DNA of 64,000 nt from Notamacropus eugenii (Eukaryota; Chordata; Mammalia; Diprotodontia; Macropodidae), in NCBI RefSeq assembly GCF_028372415.1, contig NC_092874.1:332090651-332154650 (forward strand), read 5' to 3'. Shown here piece by piece: positions 21,290 through 33,440 of this stretch. The notes under the pieces are model-generated. The model was not told where the DNA came from. It worked only from the letters and a program-made list of their open reading frames with translations, and made no database searches. Both the position numbers and the translations under genes were made by a program. Position 1 is the stretch's first letter; each line of letters begins with the position of its first letter.

Positions 21290-22060
21290 CTTTTTAAAAA
21301 AAAAAAATATTATTTTCAGTTTCAAATTTTCTCCCTCTCTTTTCCACCCATTGAAAAAGGAAGAAAATTTCAATACCCATCATTCATATGAAATCATATA
21401 AAACATTTCCACAATAACCATGGTGTTTAAAAAAGGTAAGAAAAATAAAGTAGAAAAATATGCTTTGATCTTCAGTCAGAGTTCTTCAGTTCTCTTTCTC
21501 TCTGGAAGTAGATAGCATTTTTCATCACAAGTCCTTTGGAACTGTTGTGAATCATTGTACTGATGAAAGTAGCTTAGTTTTTCACAGTTGATTCTCTTTA
21601 CAATATTGCTGTTACTGTGTACAATGTTCTCCAAGTTCTGTTCACATCACTTTGCATCAGCTCATATAAGTCTTCCCAGGTTTTTCTGAAACTATCCCCA
21701 CACAATAGTATTCTATCACAATTATATGCCACAACTTATTCAGCCATCCCCAACTGATGGGTATCCTGTCAGTTTCCAGTTCTTTACTGATACAAAAAGA
21801 GCTCCTTTAAGTATTTTTTTGTAATACAAATCCTTTCCTTGCATTTCTTTGAGATACAGACCTAGTAGAAGTATTTCTGAGTCAAAGAGCATGCACAATT
21901 TTATAGCCTTTTGGGCATAGCTCCAATCTGTTTCCCAAAATGGTTGGACAGGAACAGTGGAATAGGTAGCTATTTTTCCATATCCCTTTCTGCATTTGTG
22001 ATTTCTCTTTTTTGTCACATTAGCCAGTTTGATGATACCATTTTCTTCTTCAGAGAGATC
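21290..22060 (-). mobile_element. L1, 3' end plus ORF2 C-terminus
   Basis: Antisense L1 with a T-rich start (the A tail), then CTTTCTCTCTGGAAGTAGAT, CAATATTGCTGTTACTGTGT, CAACTTATTCAGCCATCC, CAACTGATGGGTATCCTGTC and TTATAGCCTTTTGGGCATAG. From 22060 to 22340 nothing is recognised apart from a short C-rich run. Confidence 0.8.
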
Positions 22061-22349
22061 AGAGAAAGTGCTGTATATCCTGGTTCCCCTTCCTCATCAA
22101 AAAAGTTATTTCCTTAGATTTATAGGTGTTTGAGATGCACTAATTCAATATAATTCTAGATCAGTACCCCCACCCCACCCCACTTGGAAATAGGAAGGAA
22201 AGGAGCAAGCATTAGCCCACAAGTCCTGCTCACCTTAAAGACAGAAATCTCAATCTTCCTTGAAGAAGGGTGACCAGATCCCAGATCAGCTGTCAATGCC
22301 ACAAATAAGCCAGTGGTCTTTCTGTATTTAGATAGAAACTATGATTTAT

Positions 22350-22350
22350 T

Positions 22351-22398
<48 letters not shown>

Positions 22399-22435
22399 CA
22401 TACATATATGCATGCATACACATACACACATATAC
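22350..22435. repeat. TA/TG microsatellite
   Basis: Short TA units, then about 18 TG units (22361-22396), then ATACAT-type units. Confidence 0.95.
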
Positions 22436-22779
22436 CTTACAAATGCAATGGCCAACTTTGTATCTGGAGAAGCATCTCTGCTTAGTAAAGAAGTGATGAA
22501 CCACAAGTACAAAATGTTGCATAAGCTATCCGATGTGGTCACTGATACAATTTGTTTTGGTTAACTTGTTTTCATTGTTAAAAGAAAGGATTCTATAGAG
22601 GAATAGTTTCTTTGGAAATGATAGGGATATAAAACCCAAAAAAGCATCAATAAAACTTCTACAGTATAATAAACCTTATTATCTTTCACATGTATTTGAC
22701 TCACATTTCATCATCCTTACCAACTGTCCATTAAGGACATAATTATAGATATGATCAGGAATTAGTCTATGGGGAAGTG

Positions 22780-22985
22780 GTATAGTATAAATAGTATTTA
22801 CTAGACAAGAAGTCAAGTGCCCTGGTTCTAGTATCATTTCTTCCACTGACTAGCTCAGTATAACCTTGGAGAAGTTATTTTCCCTTTCTGGCTACTTGTT
22901 TCTTTATTTCTAAAATGAAACTATTGGACTAGATAATATCTCAGTTTTTCTCCAGGTCTGATTCTATGTGTCTATCTATGAATAG
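22780..22985 (+). mobile_element. MIR-type CORE-SINE
   Basis: Head GTGGTATAGTATAAATAG, B box CCTGGTTCTAGTATC, core CTGACTAGCTCAGTATAACC, tail ACTATTGGACTAGATAATAT, then CAGGTCTGATTCTATG. The tail is the one also seen antisense at 15275 and 49830. From 22985 to 23160 only faint MIR-like sequence is seen. Confidence 0.75.
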
Positions 22986-23164
22986 CAATAGCCCATGTTT
23001 ATATAGCATTACATGATTCACAAACTGCCTTTGTCAAAATAACCTTGAAAATTGAGTATTATATGATTGCCTTCTTTTTAGAGATGAAGAACTCTTTAAG
23101 TAACATATATTGCAATGTATTAAGAGCTATAGGTCTATGCTTCTATGATCACTATTATATCACG

Positions 23165-24310
23165 CATCTGTGCTAGACTTGTCTGTTTCCTGAGCTCATC
23201 ATCTATTTCTTCTGTCTGTCTGGATGATTTGTTATATACTCCAATGATATAACCACCTCTGTTTCTCTCTCCATTAATCTTCACCCAGATGTTCTCCATT
23301 ATGCCTTACCTTCAGTTCCTGGGGTTTATCAAATGAGTATGCTCTTTTACTAAAAAAAAATGCTACCCCACTCCAGTGTCAGAGATACCTATAAGATAAA
23401 TTTTGCTTCTTTGTGTTAGAACCACTAGCTTCTTGGTTTGTTGCCTTAAATTTCAGGCATCTGTGCATAGACATTTGTGGTGATAGATGCTGCTGAATCT
23501 TTTCTTGGATTTAGTTCCCTGTGAACTTATGAGTGTCTCAAGTCCTATTCTCCATGCATCATAGCTATTGTCTATGATATCTAGTTTGGTAGCTATACAC
23601 AAGTAGGTTTCTTACTCCACTATCTTTTTTAGTTTAAATCCCTTTTGTTTAGATTTGCAAGATACCCAGCAAATATGATCTTAACCAGGCATTAAGTATA
23701 TTCTATTCCTGGCCAAGAGTCTCTCATCCCTTTATTTTAATCTATAGTCAAGAAATTCAAATACGATTTTCACACATTGCCTTCTTAGTCAGCTGTTCTC
23801 TTCCTAAATCAAATTTTCTCTTTTATATTCCCTGCCTTGAGTGAGAAACAGTGAGAAAAACACAGCCTGTCCTTCTAAGGTCATCAGTTGTTTGCCTAAG
23901 CCTCCATAATCTTTTGACATTCCTTCTGCCAGTATCATTTATGCCCATATGAATCATCAGAAGTGGGTAGTGGTCTATTTTGATAAAAGTCTTGCTATAT
24001 TCGTTAGTACATCTTGGATGTATTCCCTGAGAAGACAATAGACCTCTCAGTTGTTATAATGAGGTCAATCTATACAAGTATCCTAATACCTATGAGCAGA
24101 GAATCAGCAACCATCTTTAGTTTGTGCTTCTTCTGACTTACTGAATGATCTCTCATCTGCCACCAGCTTCTTTGGCTCTATTAAATCATTCCTTAGAGGC
24201 CAAGCAGCTGCTGCCCTATCAGAGCATCCAACTTTCTCCTATTCAGGAGGAGCTTCAGATTTGTCTTTGGGCTTTTTTTAGCTCTAAGAGTACACTTGTC
24301 CTTTTCCTTT
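23165..24310 (-). pseudogene. CR1-clade LINE remnant, copy A (ORF1 esterase to ORF2 endonuclease)
   Basis: On the minus strand an SGNH-esterase-like block reads PLLMIHMGINDTGRRN (about 23960-23910), with the GxND motif of that fold. About 500 bp further along (23530-23170) come endonuclease-start blocks: KCLCTDA, LTQRSKIYLIGISDTG (the family form is close to IGITETWW) and GYIIGVYNKSSRQTEEIDDE. An esterase ORF1 upstream of an APE-type endonuclease is the organisation known for CR1-like elements. Stops and frameshifts are numerous. It could be L3 or another CR1 lineage; I cannot tell which. Confidence 0.65.
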
Positions 24311-24324
24311 CCTGATTCTGCGTG

Positions 24325-24715
24325 ACATTCTTCCATACTCCAGTCTCCTAATAAAGGTCAAATTTCCTCCCCTCCATTTCAGATTCTTTAAAAAAAAAAC
24401 CCAACAACAACCCACAATGAAGCCCTGCTTCTTTGTGTTAAGACCCCTAGCTCTCCTGTTTGTTGCCTTAAATTTCAGGCATTTGTGGATGGATATTTGA
24501 AATTGTAGATATGTTGAGTCTTTTCTTGGATTTGCTTCCTGGGAACTTATTTAAAACAAACTTTGTCCCTCATAACTTGAAATAGGAAGCCAGAATTCTC
24601 CATTCTTTTCACCTTCTCACTTAGGAGTGAAATCGGGCTAGAGCAGGAACATAGATCGCAGTCATTTGGTTGTGATAGAAATACAAACAACATATATGCA
24701 ATAAAAATTATTACA
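24325..24715 (-). pseudogene. CR1-clade LINE remnant, copy B, distal part
   Basis: A diverged second copy of the endonuclease-start segment of copy A: GCTTCTTTGTGTTA, then TTGTTGCCTTAAATTTCAGG, then TCTTTTCTTGGATTTG appear at 24430-24530 as they do at 23405-23505. It adds a segment (24540-24705) not seen in copy A. Confidence 0.6.
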
Positions 24716-24909
24716 AAATTCCTCTTGCTTTCCATAGTGATTGAGATTTTCTGCCTTGTTTTAAAAATCTTGAGTGTATTTGTACTTCATTTCTCAAAAA
24801 CTTTTAAAATCTTTTATTATTACCTCTTAATAATTGGACAATCCAGCTTCCTTTCTTTTCAGTTCATTTATTATGAATTTGACAAATATCAACAAAATGG
24901 AGGATTTTA

Positions 24910-25345
24910 TATGAAACATGACTTTTATTATATATAGCTCAATTTAAAAATTTATATATATATAATGCATGTATATGTACATGATGTATGTATATATATA
25001 TGAGTGTATAATACATGTGCACTTTTAAAAAGATGACTTAACTGTTCCCTTTTCTTTCTTTTCTTTTTGTTTTTTACTGCCCTATTGATATTTGCCTTCC
25101 TTTTCACCTCTACCATTAAAAAAAGAAAAGAAAAGCTCTTGAAACAAATATGCATAGTCAAGCAAAACAAAGTCCCAGATTGGCTGTGTCTGAAGACGTA
25201 CATTTTGTTCTTCATCTTGAGTCCATTACCTTTCTGTCAAAAAGTAGATAGCATGTTCTAGCAACAATCTTATAGAATTATGGTTGGTCATTGCATTAAT
25301 GAAATCCCTCAAGTCTTTCTGAACCAAGGATTATTTTCATTGTGT
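24910..25345 (-). mobile_element. L1 3'UTR fragment splitting CR1 copy B
   Basis: After TA-rich microsatellite sequence (24950-25005), antisense L1 landmarks follow: TTCACCTCTACCATTAAAAA, AGCAAAACAAAGTCCCAGAT, TCATCTTGAGTCCATTACC and TATGGTTGGTCATTGCATTA. From 25345 to 25500 nothing is recognised. Confidence 0.65.
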
Positions 25346-25504
25346 TATGGTGTGTAAATATTTATTATTTTTACTTACTATTTCTAAGAAAAATATTTCC
25401 TATTTCTGCCTTTTTAATATTTGTTTGTAACATCTCCATGCCCAAATATGCAGTCAATTTCTGTAAAAGTTATATGTGATACTGGGAAATAAATATATTT
25501 TTCA

Positions 25505-25765
25505 CAATATATACAACAGGAACATAAGTAGTAGTCACTTGGCTGGGATGAAATACAAACAATGCATGTTACTTGCCTTGAGTGAAAAGCAGTGCGTAAA
25601 ACAGCCTGTCCTTCTAAGGTCATCAGCCTTTATAATCTTTAGTAACACTTTTGATGTTCCTTCTGGCAGTATCATTTATGTCCATGTGAATCACCAGAAG
25701 TAGGTAGCAGTCTATTTTGATAAAGTCTTGGTATACTCTTTAGTACATCTTGTAGGATTAAACTT
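25505..25765 (-). pseudogene. CR1-clade LINE remnant, copy B, esterase part
   Basis: It matches copy A 23830-24020 closely: GTCCTTCTAAGGTCATCAG, then CAGTATCATTTATG, then GTCTATTTTGATAAA, then TAGTACATCTTG. It includes the same GxND-coding stretch on the minus strand. The segment AGGAACATA..GAAATACAAACAA (25517-25560) is also present, diverged, at 24646-24695. Confidence 0.6.
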
Positions 25766-25774
25766 TCTTGCAAG

Positions 25775-27325
25775 ATAAGTTAGTCTTGATTGAAACAATT
25801 TATTTTTTGTCTTTTGGGATATCATATTCCAAGATTTTCTCTCCTATATAATAGTTTTGCCAAGTCCAATGTGATCTTCACTATGGTTCCTTGTTACTTG
25901 AAATATTTCTTTTTGGATTTTTGCAGAACTTTTTTTGACATAGAAGTTTTGGATTTTGGCTATGATGACTAGGTGTTTCCAATTTGATGTTCCATTCAAG
26001 AGGTAAAAGACCAGTGTGTTCTGTGTATTTTCACTTTTCCTTCTTGTTCTAATAAATTTAGACTGCTTTTTAAAAATTATCTCTTGAAACATAATATCCA
26101 AGCTGTTTGATGATGATTTTCATGGAATTAAATGATTATTAAATTGCCTCAACTTATTTTCCAGGTCAGTTTTTTTTTATAGTATTTATACCTATATTTT
26201 TCTTTTGTCTTTTGTTTCTCTTCTTATGTTTCTTGTTGTCTCTTGTAATAATTGAGCTCTGTTTGCTCAAATATGATTTTCAAGGAAGCTGCTACTTGAG
26301 TAAAATTTTCTGTCTTTTCTTCTACATTAATTATTTGCCTTAATATTGTTTCCACCAGAATTCTTACTTCACTAATAATTTTGTATTTTATCTTTCTTCA
26401 TTTTTCCTAGCCACTCTTGGCATTCTTTTGGTCAATCCCCTCTTTTCTCCAAAGCTTTACTTGTATTTGTTGTGGAGTTACTCTCTTTTTCTGGTTTATT
26501 CCCTTGGGCTCCTCCTGACCCAAAAGACTTTTTTATTGTATTTATTTTTTCTTTTGTTTTCTCATATCCCCAGCTTCAACTCCTGGTTTGGGACTTTGTG
26601 GTAGGGTCAGATAGGTCTTGTGGATAGGTCTTGTCTTTTTCATAGCCTGGTTGCTACTATTACTGAAGCTCTGGTTGGAATGGCAGGAATCAGGCCATGC
26701 CCTGGCTCCTGCCTTCTTTCTTGCTGGACTAATATAGGTATTGACTTTAGCCCTTCTTTGTATCCTTCTTTGTATTCCTAACCAAGAATTGGTTGTATCC
26801 CCTACTGTTGTCCTGAACATTAGAGGTTTGGGATTGTACTGATCTCAGCTTCTTCCAATAACCCCCACAGTGAGAATAAAAGCTGTGGAGCTGACCTTGC
26901 TTCCCGTGGCTCCAAGTGCTTTGAGGGGTATGTGGCCCCTAAGCAGTGACCTATAGGGACAGGTTATTTCCTTGCCTCTTTTTTCTGATAGTTGAGTTCT
27001 GGGCTTTAACTTCCCTTGCTTTATCCCTGATTCTGATTCTGATTCAGATTCTTTGATATTAGCCTGAGTCTCCCTGACAAGTCTCAGAATGCATACTGAC
27101 TTTAGGACTTCCACTGGATTTCACACTATCTTCTGCCTACCTTGTCCTGAACCCTCTCTAAGTATCCATGGGTTTCTAAAGAGGTTTTTTGGTTTGTTTG
27201 TTTGCTGGTTGCAGTTCTAGACTGCTTAGAGGAAGTTACTTCTGTTTCTCTTTAGTTTTCTTGATTAATTATACTTTTGGTGCCCTTTTAGAGATTTTTT
27301 GGACTATGGGGAAGAGAATAATTCC
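25775..27325 (-). mobile_element. L1, 5'UTR plus ORF1 (antisense)
   Basis: Read antisense, a GC-richer 5'UTR-like segment (27325-26540) leads into a Lys/Glu-rich ORF1 (26520-25780) with coiled-coil and CTD remnants (GGGATATCATATTCCAAG is the typical CTD position). No ORF2 follows on this strand. The ORF1 here is more diverged than that at 901-1599. Confidence 0.6.
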
Positions 27326-27339
27326 TGGAAAACTAGAAT

Positions 27340-29830
27340 TGGGCAAAGAAAAGCTAATGACATTCTAAGACACCAAGAATAATAAAACAAAATTAAAAGA
27401 ATGAAAAAATGGAAGAGAATGTGAAACATATCATCAGAAAAGCAACTGACACAGAGAACAGATTGAGGAGAAATAACATAAGAATAGTGGAACTACCTGG
27501 AAATTGCAATAAAAAAGAAGGAAAATTGCCTTAAAGTTCTAGAACAAGAAGGCAAAGCAGAAATAGAAAAGAAATCCACCAATCACCACCTGAAAGCGAT
27601 CCTAGGAGGAAAACTTAGAGGAATATCATAGCCAAGTTTTAATGCTCTCAAGTTAAGGAGAAAACATTGGAAGCAACAACAACAAAAAAACCATATAAAT
27701 ATTGTGGAGCTACAACAAGGATTACACAAGACCTAGCAACTACTACATTGAAATATCATAGGTATTGGAATACTACATTTCATAGAGCAAAAGAGCTGGG
27801 GTTACAATCAGGGTAACTCACCCCAGTAAAGTTAAGTATAATCCTGAATGACAAAAGTGGAATTTAACAAATTGAAAGACTTTCAGGTTTTTGTGACAAA
27901 AATAGTAGAAATTAAGGGAAAATTCAACATACAACATCCAGGAGAAATATGAGGTAAGCATTAAGGACCAAATATAAGGGACTCAATAAGGCCACATTGT
28001 TTGCTTCTTATATGTGAAAATATTATCAGTTCATTTATGACTGTCATTTTTATTTAGGTAGTTTGAAAAAAAGGCTTGGGCTGGGCTGAGTATGATAGGA
28101 TGATTCTTAAAAAATAAAATTGTGTAGGGAGAGATCAAAAGGAGTAATTATCTCACACAAATGAGACATAAAGGAAAAACTGATGCACAGGAAGCTAGTA
28201 GCAAGGACAGCAGTTACTGCTGAAACCTTACTCTCATCATAAATGGGTTAAAGAGGGAACAATATATATATCTAGAAGGGTATAAAAACCTTCTAAAATC
28301 AGAAAGAAATACAAAGGCAAAGGAATAGGGTGGGGGGAAGAGGGTGGTAAGGAACTCTTGGAGAGGTGAATAGGTAAAAGAATAGGAGCGCAAGGCAGCA
28401 AGTAGAAGTAAAGTAGAGGAGTGAGGAGGGATAGGAATTGGAGAAGGATAGTCAGAAAAAATAGGAAGGAGAAAAAAATACAAGTAATTATAAATTAGAA
28501 TGTGAATGGGATGAATTTACCCATAAAATGAAAGCTATTAACAAATTAAAAATTTGAATCCAACAATATGTTGCTTTCAGGAAATGCTATAAAAAGAGAG
28601 ATACACACAAAGATAAAATAAAAGTAAGCAGTAGGATTTATTGAGTAAATAAAGCAGGGGTGGTAATCATGATCTCAGATAAAGTTAAAGCTAAAATAGA
28701 TTTAATCAAAAGAGAAAAATAGGGAAACTGCACTATGTGTCAGCAATATTATTCAATATTGTTTTAGAACATTTAAAATAACTAGACAGTATAAAATACC
28801 TGAACATATACCTGCCAAAACAGACACAAGAACTATATGAAAATTAACATAAAACACTTTTTATACAAATAAAGTCTGATCTAAACAATTGAAGTAATAT
28901 TTTTTGTTCAAAGGATAAAAAATTGACAATTTTACCTAATTAATCTATTTATGCAATGCCATCCTAATTATATTACTGAAAAATTAACTTACTGAGTTAG
29001 AAAAAAATAACAAAGTTCACTTGGAAAAACAAAAGGTCAGGAACTTCAAAGAAATCAGGGGGGTAAAGATGTAAAGAAAGCAGATTCAGTAGTATCAGAC
29101 CTTAAACTATATTACAAGGTGAGAGCATTGTCAAAGTGTAAAATGGATAATTTTGATTATTTTAAATTAAAATTTTCTTGTATAAATAAGGCCTATTGCA
29201 GCCAAGAATAAAAGGAATGCGGAAAATTGGGGGGAAATTTTCATAGATGATCTCTAAGATAGAATGTGATTGGGTTGGAACAGTGCTGTAGTGTGAGAAA
29301 TGAGGAACTGGTTGAGTTAGAAAAATATGGAAAGACTAGGACTTATGAAGGAATATGCTATCCACCTACAGAGAAACAGATGACAAGGGGAAATAAGCAC
29401 AGTATGGTTTTACATATATGTGTATGAGTGCATATTTGTATATATATATGTATATGTCTATAAATATCTATGTATATGTGTATACACACATAATATACAT
29501 ACATATATTAATTGTATTAATTAATTGTAGCCTTCTTGGGGAGGTGGAGGAAGAGGAAAAATAAAGTAAAAAGTGCACAGGAGAGAACAAAAGAAAATCT
29601 ATGAGGAAGAAAAGAAAAGCTGGACAGCCTTGTAAACAAACAATAATATAATATATTATTAATGTATAACATAAAATAATACAAATAGCTTTTCTTGAAA
29701 TGGAAATTTCTTGTATTATATTGAATCCTCTCTCACACTTGGCTGGATACATGGCAATTTTTTTTCTTATTTTGTAAATAAGTTTAAAATAAACGTAAAA
29801 ACTTTTTTTAAAAGTCAAATATTTGTTAAA
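27340..29830 (+). mobile_element. L1 with large internal deletions
   Basis: The start lies within ORF1 (GAAAAAATGGAAGAGAATG, then GGAGAAATAACATAAGAATA, then AACTCACCCCAGTAAAGTTA). A spacer follows, then the ORF2 endonuclease region (TGGGATGAATTTACCCATAA, TCATGATCTCAGATAAAGTT). It jumps near 28735 to the thumb region (ACCTGAACATATACCTGCC), near 29125 to a later part, and ends in a TA-rich 3' end near 29830. From 29830 to 31552 no gene or element is recognised; a TG-rich run lies at 30525-30562. Confidence 0.7.
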
Positions 29831-31568
29831 GGATATTCTGCACAGCTAATGAGATGTCTTAAGGGTAAGAGAGGGAATCTTTACTCCTTCAAAATCACAT
29901 TCAAATTTGAATGATAGTATGCCAGCTCCAAAGATGAATTAAAACCTTACCCCCTTTTTATGGAAAGATCTGCTCAATATCTGATATGTGTTCAAGATCT
30001 TTCTTACTTTGAGGAAATTCTAGTATGGTAATTGGTGAAGCAAGATGTTTCCTTTTACCTCTGCTTCCGGATCAATGTTTTGGTCTCTCTTTATTTGAAT
30101 GAAGGGGATGAATGTATAAAAATGGAATGGTTTTTTTATTTATTCAAGGAAAACTACAAGGGGTGTGTATGTGTATGGAACTTCTTATCTATGGTCTTAA
30201 ATGCTATCTGGTTCAAGCTGAATAGTCATATATCAAGTTACTGAGAAAAGAGGAAAAGACCATCTTGTGTGACTTTACAGGTGAAAGCAAAAAGCAATGG
30301 ACAATCTCCATTTAGAAAATACATGTGCATTATCTGGTGAATTCTAGGAACATGGACTTGAGATTCTCTCCAGTGAGGAATCAAAGGCTTGGTTTTTTCC
30401 CCCTTGGGCTTCTACATGTGATAGGCTAATTCAGTTTCTATAGAGGATGAATAAACATCCCATGAACAAAGATCATAATAAGGAGAAAAAGCCTTGCCTA
30501 TTAACATGACTATATATGAATGTATCTGTGTGCATATGTGTGTGTGTGTATGTGTGTGTGTATATTCCAAAGGAGGTAGTACTATTTAATTTACATTCTT
30601 CTTAGTGAGGAAAAATGGCATTCTCGATGTCAAAATTCTAAGACACAAAACTGTATCCTTAAGCATAAAATCTTAAGGAGTTATAGAAAGCACAGAAAAT
30701 AGACATTGTCAAAAGTTTTGGACTTCCAAATCATGTGATCACCAAGACAGAGGATGAGACATTTTCTCTTATTTTCACAACTTATCAAACCTCTTCAAAA
30801 TCAAAATTATATATAAAAGATAAAGCAATTTCAGCTGTCTCCATAGTCTATGATAATAAGACTCCAAGGAAGATAAAAATCCAATGAATTAAGAGCAGAA
30901 AAAGCTAATAATTCCTAACCCTGAGCAGATTCATACAGCAACCCCTCCCAAATTATCTCCCCTGCTGTGGTAGTGTGGCAGCACAAGCTGATCCATAGAC
31001 TTTCAAAAGAACTTAATTCTATCCCTCTCTCCTCCTGAGGAAAACCAAAAGATGGAGGAAGCTTGCTTTGGGATCACAGTGTGGTAGTGTTCTGTGCTAC
31101 AACAGAAATCAGTAAGAGGACTGAGGAACAGAGAGAACCATGGCAGGATACATGTGTTTATTTGTGAGAAATTCTGCTATGCTTGAGGGAAAAAGACCTA
31201 AATTCATCTGAGGCCAGTTCTGTCCCCTCAGAAGTCACTGGGGGGTAGAGATCTAAGCTGGTGAATTTCTTATCTTGGGAGGCAGCTGAGATGCTTTGAA
31301 ATCCAGCCCCAGAAAAACCACCATCAGAGGGGAGGGAGTAAAAAATTGAGCAGTAAGGGAAAATAGGAAAAAATATGAAATTATGCAAGATTTCAAGATG
31401 TAGCTAAAGCAATCCTAGGGGTGGTGGAGGGATTATATTTTTACATTATGTTACATTAACAAAATAGAAAAAGATGAATAATGACTTAATATATATTTAA
31501 ATATTAGAAAGCTAATAAATAAACTTTAAAAAAACACAAAGGAGGAAATATTAAAAAGAAGAATTATG

Positions 31569-32244
31569 GAATTCCCCAGAGATCATAAAAATGGGAAAGG
31601 GTCCCACATGTAAAAAATATTTATAGCAGCACCCTTTGTGGTGGCCAAAAACTGAAAATCAAGGGGATGCCCATCAATTGGGGAATGGCTGAATTAATTG
31701 TAGTATATGAATGTAATGGAATACTATTATGCTATAGAAAATGATGAACAGGAAGACTTCAGAGAGGCCTGGAAAGACTTATATGAACTGATGCTGAGTG
31801 AAAGGAGTAGAACCAGGAGAACTTTGTACATAGCAACAACCACAGTGTGTGAGGATTTTTTCTGGTAGACTTACAGCTTCATTGCAATGCAATGACTTAA
31901 AAAATTCCCAATGATCTCTTAAGGCAAAATACTTTCCATACCCAGAGAAAGAACTATGGAATTCAATCACAGGATGTAGCAGATCATTTTCTTTCATATT
32001 ATGTTTTGGTGTGTTTTATGATTTCTCCCATTCATTTTAATTCTTTTATGCAATATGACTAAGGTGAAAATGTATTTAATAGGAATGTGTGTGTAAAACC
32101 TATATAAGATTGTATGCCATCTTGAGGAGGGAGGGGTAAGGAAGGAGAGGGGAAGGGAGGGAGAAAGAAGGGGGAGGGGGGAAAATCTAAGTTATATGGA
32201 AGTGATTGTAGAACACTGAAAACAAATAAAATAATAACTTTTAA
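31569..32244 (+). mobile_element. L1, 5'-truncated, with perfect 16-bp target-site duplication
   Basis: Sense L1 from ORF2 C-terminal sequence (TCATAAAAATGGGAAAGGG, CAATTGGGGAATGGCTGAAT, AATGGAATACTATTATGCTA) through a G-rich 3'UTR (32120-32185) to an A-rich end. The direct repeat AAAAAGAAGAATTATG flanks it exactly (31553-31568 and 32245-32260). The insertion point ATT/AAAAAG fits the T-rich cleavage preference of L1 endonuclease. Confidence 0.9.
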
Positions 32245-32260
32245 AAAAAGAAGAATTATG

Positions 32261-32690
32261 TTGAAAGAAATTATGAAGAGGATGGTTTCAGAAAAACCTA
32301 GGACACAAAGTAAAGTGAGCAGAACAAGGGAAAGTATACAATAACAGCAACGTTGTAAAGAGAAACAATTTTCAAAGACTTAGAAATTCTGAGCAATCTA
32401 ATGACTAACAACAATTCCAAAGGATTCATGATGAATCACGCTATCCACCTCTAGATACAAAACAAATTAAAGCACATTTCTTTTTCTTCTTTCCTTCCTT
32501 CTTTTTCCTTCTTTCTTTTTTCATTTTTTCTGTCCTTCTTTCCTTCCATGTCTAATGCAGAAGATTGTTTTCCTTGACTATACATATTCATAATAACTGT
32601 ACTTTTTCTTATCTTCTCAATAGATGGGTAAGGGAGGATAAGAGGGAGAAATTTCAAAACCAGTGCATGATGTCCCTGAATGTTTTAAAA
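32261..32690 (+). mobile_element. Older L1 3' end
   Basis: Diverged sense L1 3' sequence (ATGGTTTCAGAAAAACCTAG, AAGTAAAGTGAGCAGAACAA, GGATTCATGATGAATCACGC) with a CTTT-rich tract at 32470-32550. It forms the right flank of the L1 insertion at 31569-32244; the left flank (31400-31552) is too decayed to classify. Confidence 0.65.
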
Positions 32691-33440
32691 GAGAAATAAG
32701 AATTGTGAAAGCAGGATTTATGGCCTGCAAAGCAGAAATAGTGGGCAGAATGGAGAAACTTGAATCCATTGTGGCAAATCTTACCAAAGAAATTAAAGAG
32801 ACAATAACTGGTTGGGAATGCAGATAAACAGATGTCAAGGATGACACAGACAAAGCGAATCAAAAAACATGAACATTAAGAGAAAGCATACTCTTCATAT
32901 AAGTAAAACATAATAATTTGGAAGATAGGGTATGGAGACTACTTAAACCCTAGAGGTCTCCCAGAAGAACACAACAAATCAAAAAAGCAAGACCACTATA
33001 ATGCAGAAAAAATACAAGAAAACTGCTGAGAACTCCTGAACACAGAAAAAAAACAATCTAAAAGATCCATAGATTGCCTCTAGAAAAAAAAAAGGCTGTA
33101 AATTTCAAGATACATAGTAGTTAAATTTTAAAATTCTATTGAAAAGCAAAAACTCAGCAAGGGACCAGGAGACAGACTTTTAAACAAAAGGAACTGCTGC
33201 GAAAAAAAAATCCTGATCCTGATTCACAGGAGAATTTTATCAAAGTTTTAAGGAATAATTAGTACCCATATATAAACAAATTATTCTCAAAAGTTGATAA
33301 AGTCACAGTCAGAATCCTTTTATGAGACAAATATAGTCCTAATACTTAAGCTAGGGAAGGATTAAACCAAGAAGAAAAAGTGTAGACCAATATAATTAAT
33401 AAATATTAATTTAAAAATCTTAAATAAAATCCTATCAAAG
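32691..33440 (+). mobile_element. Oldest L1 of the nest, left part
   Basis: ORF1-like coil (ATTGTGGCAAATCTTACCAA, AAAGAAATTAAAGAGACAAT) leads, after a deletion, into ORF2 reverse-transcriptase sequence. FYQSFKE-type sequence (33237), then SILILKLGKD-type sequence and LNKILSK (33422-33440) are read with frameshifts. It is broken at 33440 and resumes at 37631. Confidence 0.7.

Noticed and set aside
25775..29830. Head-to-head L1 halves as one twin-primed (5'-inverted) insertion
   Set aside because: Both the antisense and the sense part include ORF1 C-terminal sequence, so they overlap more than twin priming would leave. Two separate insertions are more likely.
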